From assembly GCF_002775205.1 (NCBI RefSeq), contig NC_036451.1, positions 20,198,351-20,262,350 on the forward strand: DNA of 64,000 nucleotides, written 5' to 3'. Made by a program: the position numbers and the translations under genes. This DNA comes from Xiphophorus maculatus. Taxonomy: Eukaryota; Chordata; Actinopteri; Cyprinodontiformes; Poeciliidae. Positions within the stretch are counted from its first letter, which is position 1. Each line of letters starts with the position of its first letter. Under the pieces are notes generated by a model. It was not told where the DNA came from, did not search any database, and saw nothing but the letters and a program-made list of their open reading frames with translations. Shown here in pieces: positions 1 to 13,101 of this stretch.

Positions 1-55
<55 letters not shown>
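1..55. repeat. (TATC)n microsatellite, cut by window edge
   Basis: Uninterrupted TATC units run from the first base to about position 55 and then break into TTTCTC. The array probably continues to the left of the window. The same unit occurs again at 37181-37291. Confidence 0.95.
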
Positions 56-1049
56 TTCTCTCACATAATTCTGCTCCACCTCATCATGAGCTCCTTAAAA
101 GTTCATTTAGTTGTAGCTCTGTATGTTATGAGTCTGCCTGATCCAATGAGAAACATCTGTAACATCTGGCCCCCAGCGGTGAGTTACAAATGCATAATAA
201 CCACATGGTCACTTTGTGAGAGCTCTATAAAGTGGCCATGTTTCGCCCTGCCTATGATTATGATTATGATTCTTTTTATGTGATTATAGATGTAAAAAAA
301 TAAAAAAAACTGCTGTTGACAAGTGGATGCTATGAGAAGGTGCTCAGGGCTAATATTTTATAAATAATAATAATAGTTTGGTCACAAATAATTTCATTTC
401 TATACTGACAACCCATCTGAGCAATTTGAGTTATTGTTCTGAATAATATTTTCAAAGAGAACATCTGAAGGTGTATTTGAAGGCTTGCGGACAACAGCCT
501 CAACAGAGCCACGATTTTTCTAACACTGTGATAGTAATAACAATAAAATTCAGGTAATTATAAGAGAATCTGAGCCCAAAATAAGCTTCGCCTTGCTTTC
601 ATCTCGATTTGTGTGGCTGGTAAAACCACCCAGTTGAAATTGAACCTGCCCTGCTGCTGTCGTTCTGTGTGTGGGTAGTTGTCCACATGAATCATTTAAA
701 AATAAATAAATGAAATAGGTAAATTAAGGTGAATATCATTTTCATTCTTTAAAAGTGAAATGTCTCCCAAAGAGAAAAAAAAATAAAACACGGAAAAAAA
801 AGACGACTCCCTTCCCACACACATTCATTTTTTTCATAGTCTTCCCTTTAAGACATTGAGGCTTACAGTAAATTGTCTTTTCTCGCACTTGAAATAACAT
901 TAAATGAATCATTTATTAATAATAATAATAATAATTATTATTATTCTTTTTCTTATTTTGCTACAATTTATCTAAGGCAAACATTTTAAAAACACGAGCT
1001 ATGTATACATAGCCGGGGGCAAACATAATGTTGTAAACCTACTGTAAGA

Positions 1050-1090
<41 letters not shown>

Positions 1091-2600
1091 GTGTGAGGAA
1101 GAGAGAGGGAAAGGGAAAGAAAGAGAGAGGTAGAGCGATGTATTTTCTCTGCCCGCGGCGCAAAGTGAACGTACAGTACGTTAATGCAGATTGACTTTCA
1201 GTTCTTCCTCTCATCAGCTGAACACGCCCCCTGCGTGCGTCACGTCCTACCACATATAAATACCGCAAGCCATCCAACCGAGGTAAGCCTTTAAGCTTTA
1301 TTCCAGCCTATTTATTTTATTTCTAGCGCGCTAACCTTTTTTCTTCATTGCTTTTTGGTATGCTTTCTGAATACATGTTTTACATAAAAAAAATACTCGC
1401 AGATTAGTTTTGTTTTTGCTCCGTGAATTGAATGCAGTTTCCTGGGGGGGATTTACAACAAATCCTACTGAAATCTAACGAAAAATGTAAATGTACCAAA
1501 AATGTTACGGAATGTAAAAAATATCATTATTTTAAGGATAATAAGACTGCATTTCGTCGACGTTATAGCGCTTGGACGGAGGAAAGCGGCATCTCTGTCC
1601 ATGGTGCTGAAACGAACGAAATTATAATTGTTATTTGGATGATGGGAGACCAAAAATGTAAATAAAATAAAAAATGAAAAACGAGGGAACGTTTGAGTTT
1701 GTTCAAAAAGAGTTAACACAATTGAACTCTATTTAGATAATATGTAATTGCCTGTTTGGGCTTTTGGAAAAGGAAAAATACCATTCTTTGATATTGTTTT
1801 TGTTTTATGCGTCCTTGCTGTATTCAAATGAGGACCCAACCAAAACGCCTAAGGTGTCTATTTGTAACATGAAGACAATATTACTATTTCAATAAGTCTT
1901 AACTTTAGTATTCTTCTAGAGATACAATTGCTGCTCATTTTTAATCTGGAAAAAAGGTCTTATTTTTAAAATATAATTTTTTTTTTTTTTACCGTGCTAT
2001 TTTTGCCACTTTTGGACTTTAACATTTTAAGCTGGTTGGACTGGTTGAATAAGGAAAGGAAAAGCAAAGTGCAGCTCTCAAGTTCCATAAAAACACATCT
2101 GAGCGTTTTTAATATAAAAAGTACTGAATTGTTTGTTTCGTGGGCAGCTGCATTCAATTTAAATTTATTGTACTGTAGCTAGCTACCCAGTAATACCAAT
2201 GCAATTAAATCAAGCCTATACTTGTTGCATAGTGAAAGAAAGAAAGAAAGATATAAATGGCGATTTAAAATGTAACTTTTCAGTGTAACTTTCTTCAAAC
2301 TGTGATTTATTTCTAAAATAATTTCCTTTTGTCTACCACCAAAAATATTTAAAAAGTAATAGACAAAGTAGTCACAAAACTTTAGTTTTTACTTAAAGTG
2401 TGTAAATATATACATTAATGGTAATTGTGTAGAAATAATTATTTAAATTCATATTGTTATTTAAACACATTTTAAATAGGGAACAAAATGACATAAAAAC
2501 TATATTAGTACGTTTAAAAGTTAGTGGCTATGTATATACATTCAGCTTCAGTGGTCTTATCAATTAATTTCACGCGGTTCCTCCGGAGAACATTTTCCCA
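56..2600. other. AT-rich noncoding DNA, no gene seen
   Basis: Open frames here are short and show no family motif, and no set of splice sites joins them in phase. The stretch holds a TG tract near 1052-1095 and many short A, T and ATT runs. A TATA-like string near 1253 has no supporting downstream exon. Confidence 0.6.
1052..1095. repeat. (TG)n microsatellite
   Basis: A run of TG units is followed by GGGTGGG and further TG units. It is a simple repeat with no function visible in the sequence. Confidence 0.9.
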
Positions 2601-3025
2601 CAAACAAGGTACTTACAAAAAAAAAAAGAAAAGAAAAAAAGAATGGAAAGAAAGAACAGGGGGATAAAAAAAAAGAAGAAAAGAAATCGTCCGATAATAG
2701 AAAGAAAAAAGTCAACATCAAGTTCAACAGCGTGCTGGTGCTCATTATCATTACAATGCTGTCTGGGAGCACACACAGGTCTTCTTAACAAGGGGCTCTG
2801 GCGTCAAGTCCCTCCACCTCCCAGCCGAGGGGACATTTTCCCAGGCTCTGCTAACAATCACACAACTGTTTGCTTTCTAAGCGCCGCGCAGCTCCGGGGC
2901 CACTCAGCTCAGCCCGCCTCAGCTGCGCTCAAGGTGGGACGGAACAGTCCGGGCTATCAGTCCGGGTCTCAGCACATCTAACATATCGTCCCCCTTTAAG
3001 AGGCACACTTTAACCCACAGGAAAC

Positions 3026-3089
<64 letters not shown>
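3026..3089. repeat. (ATT)n microsatellite
   Basis: About 21 uninterrupted TTA/ATT units. It lies just downstream, on the minus strand, of a candidate splice donor at 3140. Confidence 0.95.
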
Positions 3090-3447
3090 GTCGGACAAAT
3101 TGAGTTCATCTTTAACAAGACTTTTGTGAGGAATACTTACAAGCCATAAAAAGCGAAAAAATCCCGCATCTCCGGTTGAAGTCCTTCCAGAATTTTAAGG
3201 CACGTTTCTACGGGTGGATCTCTCAGTCAGGAGTAAACCTTACATTACCAAAGACCCAAAAGTCCAGGGGGGGAAACCCCAGTGACACGCGTCTTCAAGG
3301 CGGTACAAGTGGATCCCATGCAGAAAAAAAAAAAAAAAGTTTAAAAACGAGAGAAAATAAACATGCAGCCACCACTTCACTGTCTCAGCATCTCCTCACT
3401 ACCCTTGGATGACAGAATAGAGGAGGCTGCCGGGTCGCTGGTCCCCT

Positions 3448-3463
3448 CCTCTCTCTCTCTCTC

Positions 3464-3499
<36 letters not shown>

Positions 3500-3536
3500 G
3501 CTCTCGCTCTCGCTCTCGCTCTCTCTCTCTCTCTCC
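3448..3536. repeat. (CT)n array with interspersed CG steps
   Basis: A long CT tract is interrupted at several points by CTCG units. The long Ser-Leu and Arg-Glu open frames across it are products of the repeat and not genes. Confidence 0.95.
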
Positions 3537-3819
3537 CAAACACGCACTCAAAGCGGCCGCAGTTGCACCATGTTCTTGCACGGCCCGTACAGCAGCGCAA
3601 CAGCGGCACAGTATTCCCGGACCACCGTGAGTCCCCACGGTTGGAGTTGGATCTCCGTATCCTCGCGTGGTTTCCAGCATCTGACAGACGTGCTGCGCCA
3701 CGTGCAGCCCTCTTTCTGCGTGGCAGTGACGGGACGCAGAGAGACGTGGAGGACAAAGCACCGGGACTCCTTTTTTTTTTTTTTCCAGGCAGACATACAT
3801 GCCAACTCACGTCCGTAGT

Positions 3820-3835
3820 CCCCCCCCCCCCCCCC
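3820..3835. repeat. Run of 16 C
   Basis: A pure C run inside the CpG-rich block. The minus strand would carry 16 consecutive G and could form a quadruplex. Confidence 0.9.
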
Positions 3836-4480
3836 TTGTTTTATCCTACATGGTAGGGAGGAGGGAATCAAGAATCTCCACACTTCGATGAAGAGGCGCA
3901 CTTTCGGGGTTTATGTGCTACAAAAACGAAGCCCTCACATCTTATCGTGTATCCTATTTCTTCATAGCAAAACATCCAAATGGCAACACACACAGACAAA
4001 AAAATAAAATAAAAAAAAAACACCACGCCACCTTGAATGAGTGGTCCCCCACTCCTGCATGCATGATGCATGCCTCTTCTCTGAGGCACCTGTGCCAGCG
4101 TCGTAAGAGAGAAAGGAGGAGAGAGCGAATGAGAATGCCTCCAGCAGCAGCAGCAGCAGAAGCAAAGCGGCTGCGCGTTTAAACGCCGTATAGTTCCCAT
4201 AGTGTAGCTATGAGCGCGAACCGCAGGAAGAATGCGCTGTTATCGAGCAATCTGAAGTGGAGAGGGTTAAATGCGGAGCACGCACCAGCGGTGTGCGCGG
4301 GGCTGGTGTCGCAGCGGCAACCTCGGCAGCGGCCAGCAGATGCCGATGCCTCTACACTGAGCGCGAGTGGGTCACGCTGCTTTACGCGGTGCGACGTAAC
4401 CAGCAGGACGCACAGCGGGCACTCGCGTCTAAATCTCGACTTTGGAGAGAGGTGTTAAAAATACACCAAATGAAACAATT

Positions 4481-7400
4481 ATAGGCTATTCCAAAAACCG
4501 GCATTCAGGCAGTTGTCATATTTAGAAGAGGCAAAGGAAGCAGCGTGAATGGGTAGTAAAAAGAAGAGCGAGAGGGTGGGTTGGAGGAGGAGGGGGAGCA
4601 GGCGCGCCACTAAAAAATTGACGTGTTAAGCAGCGTGCTGACGTAAGGGATAGCGCGTGCGCCGGGATATGTTATTCCAAATGTGTTACCCAAAGCGTTA
4701 GCATGTGTGTGGGGGTATGCGTAACTGAGGGGCTGGCACATTAAATCTGTTCGCATTTTATAATGTCTTAATTTCTACAACACTATTTTAAAGAACAGAT
4801 TCAATGTTGGGTTTCTCTCTCTCTTTCAAATTTGGAGGTTAAAATGCAGAATTTGCACAGGGACACTTCCAGAAAGTTACTCATTATAGTGTGCCATCAC
4901 CAGAGCTTCAAGAGTGCTCTGCTTCCTCATCCGGGGTAAGGTGAGGGGGCTGGACCGGCAGTGATGGACGCATTTCCAAAACTGACATGTTACGAGAGAA
5001 AAATACATCAAAGAACTCGCTTGAAATCACAATAAATAATTGTCCCGTCACTCAGATTTTAAAAAAATGACATGGGTAAAGCTTGGGTATGCCCTGCAAC
5101 CTCCCTCACTCTGCACGTCCTTGTGCCACTGAATTCAGGACAGTTTTCATCGTCTCTCTCCAATAGCCCAAATCATTCATGCTTTAGTAGTTCGCCTTTG
5201 AAAATTAGTCAATACACATTATAATTTTACAGGCAAAGTAGTCAAAGTACGTGTTGTTATTGTGGAATGCTTGCAACATATCACTTTTTAGGAAGTGGTT
5301 TGACACATGAATTAGGTCAACATTGAAACTTAAGGCTATTTAATTTATTTCAATATGCACAGACAAAACAACAAAGAGGATCTGAGATTGAAAAAGTTTT
5401 GCTTTAATAAAATAAATAAAAAAAAGAAATCCAATTTGAGATGTTTTTATTCTGTATCTCTGGTCGAAGTTTGTTAATTCACAGAGAAAAATAATAATTT
5501 TGAACTATTAATGTAAATATAGACCATGATGATGAATACTAATGTAAACATCAACGTATATTCTCTTAGCTACGGGCCTTTCGGAGGCCTTTTTGCCGAA
5601 CACATTCTGGGAAGTAACGTCAATCTTTAGTGTAAAACTACGACACCTACTGGCAGAGGGCTGGTAGTGCGGAAAATCTCGGGCCTGCACAGATAAAATG
5701 CCCGGCCCGAAGCTACAGCACGTTAAAAAAAAAAAAAAATTACACTGAGCTCCAGAAAAGGTAATTAATTTGACGCAATGTAAATAAAGCATTCAAATGA
5801 AGGCTTTTAAATGTTTCAAAACAAGGCATTCCTGCAAGTAGAGGGACTGTGTGTGAACGGAAAACACGGCCTGACATGTTGCATGCATTAATGTTTGCAA
5901 ACTGAAACGCGTTTTTTTCTACTCAGTTTTGTGAAAATTAATCTGATTTATCATCCCAAACTGGCCTGACTCCAAAGTCCTACAAGTTAAAATAAACTTG
6001 TACGAATTAGCGGGTGGTTTAATATTTATATATGTCTATAACAAATCCATAGCAGCCGGTTGGGTTCTATGAAATGAGTTTCGTTTGTTTTTGTTTCTGC
6101 GGTTTATTTAAAAATAATAATAACAATAATATTAATGCAATAAAATTGCATACATTTTTTCCCCATTATATTCATTACATTACTTCACACTTGTAACTTG
6201 TGTACAACTACTAACACGACAAAGAACTCGATTGAAATCTTAATGAAATTGTTATGAACATTTTATCGCGAGATTTGACCGTTGAACGTTTACACGTGTA
6301 GCTCGTTAAAGTCTGACATTTATTTATCTTTGTTTGAAATGTTATATTTGTGGAGAGCAAATCCAGCAACAACGTGCGCTTTGGGCTGACAGTTCACTCG
6401 AAGCATAAAAACGACAATTTTCTAGAAATATAATATTTATTTTGTTGAAATCGCGATCTTGAAGAAATACATTACAAAATGTAATGCTGTATTTTACATA
6501 CATACATGTGTAAATATTAAAATGCCTTCTTATCTCTTATTTATTGCATAAAGATGATTTTGTAACAAATCAGCTTCAAAAGGAACGCTGTTCATCCTTT
6601 TAAATTAAATGTCAAGATTTCAGGATGAAAATGTTGCATTTTCATGTTTAATTAATTTGAATTAATTCAATTGATTTATAATATGCAGATTTTGCTGAAA
6701 TTAATGTTACAATTAATTGCACTTTAATGAAATTGTACTTGAATAATAACAATAATAATAATGTTCAGCTATATGCACATTGTGAAATAAAATGTAAAAG
6801 TATGGCATTATTATTATTTTCTACATTTGGATGATAAATAAAACATGACATAGCAAACACTAATAGAAGATGCGGCCTAAATAAAATTCTTAAGATTCCA
6901 ATCTTCCTCGTCAGAAAATGAATCCACTTTGCTTTCTGCAAGGATGCATTCTTGTTCCACTTAAATCACCACCATCATCTATGACCTAAGTGAGCCCTGT
7001 TGGCTTCGGTTGCCAATAACTGACCAATTCAAGTGGCCACTTTTGGGAATTGTAATGACAGAGCTTCAAAGAGGTCTGACCTGACACAGGAGCATGAAGA
7101 TGTCAAAGGTCAGGCATGCGAAACCAACAGGGTGCCAATATTTGTCCCTCCCTCTGTTGTGCTCCCAAATCAGAACCCTACGCTGCAGTGCTGCAGCTCA
7201 TTCAGTGTGTTGGAGACGACCACTCGTGTGCAATTACAAAAACTTTGAGATGGACTGAAATTAAATTGCATGAAGATGTATTATCTATCCATACTTAGTG
7301 CGGAAGAAATCCACCTATAAAACCAGCAACAACAAGTTTCTGCTATCTTTTAAACTGTGGCAATTTGCAAATAGTTTAATTCCCCAATCTTGTGGTACAT

Positions 7401-7890
7401 CCGTAATTACATAATTATTGAAAGAGAGCAGTTAAACCAGAGGGGAAAAAGCTTGTAAATGGCATTTAAATAACCCGATGACTCAACTGTCTCCACAAGA
7501 TGAGGCAGCATCAGTTTTCTCTGTTTTAGATCTTTAAGACCAAACAGTGCTGCCAGTCAAATCTCCCTCTGTTAGGTTTACCTGAACGCCCTGAAGGCAT
7601 AGAAGACCAGCTCAATCCCCCAATCTCAAATGTTACAAGATTAGAGCATCTCTTCGGATCCACATAAAGTTGTTGTCAGTAAGAATCATTAAATACTCTA
7701 AAGCTGCAGGAACAAGTGTGTTAAAGCTTCAGTTGAGGTGGAAAGCATAATACAAACTATCACAATGTTTCACACCAGCCAGTATAGGGGTAAAAAAAAA
7801 AATGTAGCAATCCCAGTTTAATGTTGAAACCATTTAAAACAAAGCAACCCCAGAGCTTACCCACAGTTCAGCTGCAGCTCCTGGCTCTTT
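4481..7890. other. AT-rich noncoding DNA, no gene seen
   Basis: No open frame carries recognisable protein motifs, and no repeat family was recognised with confidence. Sequence such as TTGAATTAATTCAA near 6657 is a short AT palindrome expected by chance at this base composition. Confidence 0.55.
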
Positions 7891-7899
7891 GTTGGTCTG

Positions 7900-8300
7900 T
7901 CTGCAGAGGAGATGCTGGCCCATTCCCGGCCATGTGAAAACAGATTGATGGCCTCCCCGCTCTCCTGGTTTAATTGGGAACAGGCTGAAATTTATGCTAA
8001 TGCGATGACATCAGTCCCGCCAACCTCCTCTCTCCATAAAAGAGCGGAGCAGAGCAAAAAAAAAAAAAAAGGGGGGGGGGGACGGGGGGCCAAAGTCGCG
8101 CCTCTTTTCCCAGCCAGTTCCGTCGGTCGGTCAAGTTCAAGCGCGCCGCCGGTCGCGCTGCTTTTGTCATTTAAATGCGTGACCGCGCTTATCAAATTAA
8201 CGCAAGGTGGAAGGGGAAGGTTGGGGGAGGGGGAGGGGGTGGTACGTAGGCACGTGAGTATATCCATGCATCTGGTTTGGTTATTTTATTGGTGAAACTT
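7900..8300. promoter_or_regulatory. Candidate promoter or enhancer element
   Basis: A locally GC-richer segment carries an octamer-like ATGCTAAT and a CRE-like TGACATCA close together (about 7994-8013). A TATA-like CATAAAAG follows near 8034, then a G-rich stretch and CpGs. On the plus strand the spacing would suit a core promoter. I found no downstream coding exon, and the motifs are short. Confidence 0.25.
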
Positions 8301-8854
8301 TTGTGTCACTAGTGTAACAAAACGGGGTTAGTTTCCACCGGCAGCAGAGAGGGATTGTGCACCCGTGTTTAGGTTTTGAATTGCAACCGGACCAGATTTG
8401 TTTTGCAACGGATCTAAAATAAAAAAAAATGTGACAGAGATGCAGCCTGCCAGCCAGTACACGCACGAGTGCGACTTTTTAAACATTTGTGAAAATAACA
8501 TGAGTCATCCGCTGTCACACTGTCCACCTATGACAAAACAAGATCCCTGTAGCAGAATTACAGACAGAGGGTTCCTTGTTTTCTCCAAATGCACAAATTG
8601 TGTGAGGACATAAGCAACAACTTCAAGAACCACAGCGGAATCGAGCTGAGCCTTAGTGGATGTGAGGCCTCTACATGATGTGTCATGACGGGCCTCTAAA
8701 AAAAACAACAAAAAAAAAACGTGCAATCACTTCCGACTAGCATTAACATCCAAAACTCCCTCCCAAAAAAAAAAAAAAACCCAAAATAAAACTTTGTGTG
8801 AAGCACAACTGAAAGACATCTACCATCCTTCTTTCTTTATTTCTTTATTTCTTT

Positions 8855-9010
8855 CCTTTAGAGTCGTGGCTCTGTAACTAGACTCAAGTGATCAGAAGGT
8901 TGTAGGTTAAGGCACTTAACCCCAAGTTGTCCACCAATCTGTGTATAAATGTGTGTGCGTTTGTGAGTATAAATGGGTGAATGTGACTCTAATGTGAAAC
9001 GCTTTGAGTG
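8855..9010. repeat. SINE-like interspersed repeat
   Basis: The segment from GTCGTGGCTCTG through GGTTGTAGGTTAAGG resembles degraded A-box and B-box sequence. It is followed by the tail common in fish SINE/LINE ends (AATGGGTGAATGTGACTCTA, then AACGCTTTGAGTGGT). TTTC-rich repeats flank both sides. The family name is not assigned. Confidence 0.55.
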
Positions 9011-9039
9011 GTGAAAATGATTGGAAAAGTTCAGAACAT

Positions 9040-9095
9040 TTTCTTTCTTTCTGTCTTTCTTTCTTTCTTTTTTTTCTTTCTTTCTGTCTAGTAAG
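9040..9095. repeat. (TTTC)n microsatellite, imperfect
   Basis: TTTC units with TGTC interruptions directly follow the SINE-like repeat. This suits expansion of an insertion-associated tail. Confidence 0.85.
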
Positions 9096-9700
9096 TAAGG
9101 AACCCCCTGGGTCACGCTGCGCATGGTATAATCTACATCGAAACCAGCACTGACTCTCCATAAAAGATAGTCAAGTCTGTAGATAGGCATCAAACAAAAA
9201 CACGTCGACCAAAGACTTCATAGTCATATAAACAGCCAATATTCAATGTAGTGTTATATATATTGAGTAGAAATTTTGCTGTCTAGATTAAAATCTCAAC
9301 ACGTGTTAATGTCAGCTAGGTGGGTTGGCTGAGGCCTTTCTACATGGAGTCTGCTTTTTCTGCCCATATGTATTTTTCTGTGTAAGGCTTCCTCCCAATG
9401 TCCAAACAGCAACAACTGGATATTGGCACCATGCTCCTCTGTGAACCCGATGGACATAGAAAATGAACCAATGTATAAAAATGATTCATTTCCTGTATTT
9501 GTTCTGTGGACACTGCAGGGATTAATGAGATATCATGCTGAACGACAATGTACCACCTACTCAGCCTCTTTCCATGCACTTCCTTGTTTCCCTTAGCCTA
9601 CCATGAGCCTGCTAATTAACAGTCATGAGTTGTAGTACTGTTTTAAAAAATCCCTGTGACAAAACAGATCTGGTCCTCCTTAGCTTGTTCCCACAATTCT

Positions 9701-9702
9701 TC

Positions 9703-9776
<74 letters not shown>

Positions 9777-9780
9777 CACA
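9701..9780. repeat. (CT)n(CA)n compound microsatellite
   Basis: A CT tract passes into about 30 CA units with a single CG interruption near the end. The open frames across it are repeat artefacts. Confidence 0.95.
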
Positions 9781-10515
9781 TTACAGAAGGTGCAGCAGTT
9801 AGGACTGAGACAAAAACAGACAAAAGCGGGTAAAATCAAGGCAGATGATAGGGGGGACAATAAGCACAGAGGGAAAGGGGCAGTTTCCTTTGACAGGCCA
9901 CCTCTGCAGCATTTGCATATATTCAAATCAAGGGGTGAATGCCATGCGTGGGGGTTGACAAAGACGAGCCAATGGGAGGGCTGCGTTCCTGCTGCAGGCT
10001 CAGAGGCTGCCTCCAGTCTTCCAGCAGCACCCTGGGAGAAACCGAGGGAAGTGGTGGGAACCAAGAGGCCCCAGGAGCTGGACAGAGGGAGGGGAGCCAC
10101 TTGTAGCCCGTGATGGATTTGCATTTTATTTGTGTCCATTTTGCTCAGTAATTTCTGCCCCTGCTCTTCAGCCACAGATGGCGGACATGATAGAACGATT
10201 AGCATTTGTGTCAAAGGTGATAATGATGGAAGTGTTGTTTTTTTTTTTACCCAGACAGATTTTTCGTCCTTTTGTTTGACTGGCACGGTAATGTCGGACA
10301 TGATGGGCAAACCTTAAGAACATTTAATAGATTTTTGGATCATTTTGTTGTCTATTCTTGCTTCAAAAATGTGTTTTGTATATTTTAAGAGTTACAAAAA
10401 AATCCTAAACTGTTCTGAATGATTTCAGCAACTCACAATGTGCCTAATGGATGTTGAGTAAGACAAAAAAAAAAAAAAGAGATAGCAACTGGTTTTCTAA
10501 GGACAGCACTGTGCA
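9781..10515. other. Noncoding DNA, no gene seen
   Basis: A GC-richer portion near 9895-10110 contains an exact octamer ATTTGCAT. No coding exon is supported. Confidence 0.4.
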
Positions 10516-10519
10516 AAAG

Positions 10520-11340
10520 CATCCATCCAGCCATGCCATGTTTTCGCTCCACGTTGCCCCATGTTAGTTTTATCTACGTTTCACTGAACTCTGACCTGCT
10601 TTGGTATCCCGTCTAAAGAAAAGCATCCCTAGAGGATGATGTAATCATCGCCATACTGAGTTCATGGACATGTTCAGTGTTAGTTTTCCTCCACATATGG
10701 TTTGCACACCGAAAAAAAAAAAAGTCCGGTCTCATCTGGCATTCATAGCATCCTTTTCCACATACTTGATGTGTCACTAATATTATTTCAGGTTAGAAAA
10801 ATGTGAAGAGGCCATCCTCCGGCTTTCTTTCAATGCCACAGTCTGCTTCTCTGAAGAATGATTTTCCATCTCAACTCTGTCAGTGAAGGTTGACAGCCAT
10901 TCTTAATGTGTACGTTTTGTGCCATACTCTTTCCACTTTTAGAGGATGGATTGAGCAGCACTATGTGAAATGTTCAAATCTTGAGATGCTGTTTCACAAC
11001 TTAACCTTGTTTTAAACCTTTCCATAACTTTATATCTGGCCTGTCTGGTGTGTTTGACGGCTTTCGTGACCCCTGGTTCTTCAATCATTTACACCACAAC
11101 CCTTCAATATGATGCTGCATTGTTTCATTACTTGAGTACTTGGTGTTTCAAGAATATTTGTTGGATTGTTTTTTGTGAGGGGTACAGGAAAACAGGGGAC
11201 TTAAATGTGCACCCCACTGTTTTCTATTTTCCAAATGATTTTGTAACCACGCATCATTTTCCTTCAACTTCACAGTTATGCACTAATTTGTGTTGGTCTA
11301 TCTCACTAAGATCCAATGCAATACATTAAGGTTTGTGGTT
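10520..11340 (-). mobile_element. Degenerate Tc1-like transposon
   Basis: The left half resembles antisense transposase sequence of a common fish Tc1-like family (CAGTGTTAGTTTTCCTCCAC, then GGTCTCATCTGG). The right end matches the family's terminal region (CATTTTCCTTCAACTTCACA and TTTGTGTTGGTCTATC). Stops and indels are frequent and no transposase frame remains. Boundaries are approximate. Confidence 0.65.
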
Positions 11341-11511
11341 ATAACTAAAACAAAGGCAAGGAGTTTTAATATTCTTGTCAGGAACGATATAGTCACAATG
11401 TCAATAAAGTGCACTCAGTTTTTTCTTCTCAATGTGTCTCAAATTCAGGCAGAAACATATAGTTGCTAAAATACCAATAATATAAGTTGACCAAATAATG
11501 TGATTTGGTTT

Positions 11512-11900
11512 ACACAGCTCTGGAAAAAATGAAGAGACCACTGCAAAATGACCAGTTTCTCTGATTTGACCTTTTATAGGTTTATGTTTGAGTAAAATGA
11601 ACATTGTTCTTTTATTCTATGAACTACTGACAACATGACTCTGAAATTCCAAGCAAAAGCTTAGTATTTATTTGCAGAAAATGAGACATGGTCAAAATAC
11701 CAAAAAAGATGCAGCGTTTTCAAACCTCAAATAATGCAAAGAAAACCAGTTCATATTCATTTGGAAACAACAATACTAATGTTTTAACTCAGGAAGAGTT
11801 CAGAAATCAATATTTGCTGGGATAACCACGAGGTTTTCAATGGTTCAGTGGGCTCTTCGTTTCTTCCAGAGCTGCATTTCCAGAGGTTTTCCTACCAGAA
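11512..11900. mobile_element. Second Tc1-like family, end fragment
   Basis: The fragment begins with CTCTGGAAAAAATGAAGAGA, the inverted-repeat end of a common fish Tc1-like family, and continues through AACTCAGGAAGAGTTCAGAA. It then decays. The transposase-coding part is absent except for a short scrap around AGAGGTTTTC. Confidence 0.65.
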
Positions 11901-13049
11901 GTACAGCATGAATCTCCATCTCATCAAATTCCTAATTCTCTCTGAAATGTCACGCTCTTGTGAACAAACTACAAAGGATCAGATGTTTTCTTTTTAACAG
12001 AGAGGGAGTTGCCAATTAGCCAAAACTGAGAATCAAAGCCACAGTGGAAGAGCGCTTCAATAACATACCCAGGCTCACATCCTAAACACAGATTTGAGTC
12101 TTGTTGGTCTAAGAGGTTTAGAAGCAGATACTTTTCGCTGTTGGTGGCACATGGGGATGAGCTGACATTTGAATGCATGTACAGGCTGTGGCTGTGTCAT
12201 TCACTCATTAACACTGGCCAAGCTGCGCCTGAGCAAGGCATCTGTGCACCCCAAGCTTTTGCCATGCATTGCCGTCTAAACACAGCGTACATATGTTAGT
12301 GGATTTTAGGGTGCAGAAAAACATGTGGGCAGATTAAGAGGCAACAAAGACATTACCTTGGTGTATAATGTGCACCACGCTGAAGCTTTTCAGAGTTTTA
12401 TCCTTTAAAGTGGAAAAGAATGCTCTAGTGCACAATTACATCACACAATTATCCCTGTTGAGCAGTGTTTTAGTGCCAAAGAAGAGAGGAAGAGGAGCAT
12501 ATCTGAGACCTTAAGCTTCACCATTTGCATATTGTTTGTTTTCATGCAGTGAAATGTTAAGATGCATGATGGTGAAGCATGAGACCTGGGGATTATCATT
12601 AGGAGGATCACGGAGATGCATTCAGGGGTATGCTGAGGAACAACAAGAGGATCAAACTTTACGTTTGGAAAAGATTTGATGAGTTGAAGCATGATGGTAA
12701 ATTAAAACTGCTAAGGGGTTTTCCTTGTTTGTGACGGTTTTCTCCAAGCTTTCCACAGTTTTTGTACATATGGTGGTCAATGTGTAAAGAGAGAAGTGCA
12801 ACAATTATTAACTAAATCTTCACAAGCTGTTGAAAATTCTTCAAAGAATATTATTCTTTATATTATTATTCAAACATAAAAAAAACATTTTGTGATTTAT
12901 TCTTACAACATTATTTAGCTAAATTTAGGACGTTTTCTAGAATACAGGACACAAATTAAAAAGAAAATATTTCATTTTCTTTATATGAAAGTTTTATCAT
13001 TTTAAAGCCTCTTCTTAATGCAACGTCTTGCATTAAGAAAAGGTTTTAT

Positions 13050-13101
<52 letters not shown>

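Larger units (their letters stand above)
3141..4480 (-). promoter_or_regulatory. CpG-rich block, possible first exon of a leftward gene
   Basis: Compared with the AT-rich surroundings this block is GC-richer and has many CpGs. It contains a CT array and a run of 16 C. On the minus strand it ends with ATG in a fair context (ccggagATGCGG, ATG at 3169-3167), nine open codons reading MRDFFAFYG, and then a strong splice donor GTAAGTAT with its GT at 3140-3139. That arrangement would suit a 5' leader and first coding exon of a gene leaving the window on the left. I do not recognise the peptide and found no convincing second exon, so this is a hypothesis. Confidence 0.25.

Noticed and set aside
1200-1290. 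TATA-like ATATAAATA with CRE-like GTCACGTC and a GTAAGC donor
   Set aside because: The donor at 1283 falls where the start site itself should be, about 30 bp after the TATA-like string, and no coding exon follows.
2560-2981. Open frames with hydrophobic or basic strings on both strands
   Set aside because: Composition comes from A and T runs. No splice partner or family match was found.
3363-3818. Long overlapping open frames on both strands
   Set aside because: They come from the CT array and C/T runs and have no protein motif.
6657-6670. Palindrome TTGAATTAATTCAA
   Set aside because: It is short and almost pure A/T, expected by chance in this composition.
9625-10310. Open frames of 162 and 196 codons across the CA array
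   Set aside because: Most of their length is a His-Thr or Val-Cys repeat from the microsatellite, and the rest lacks motifs.
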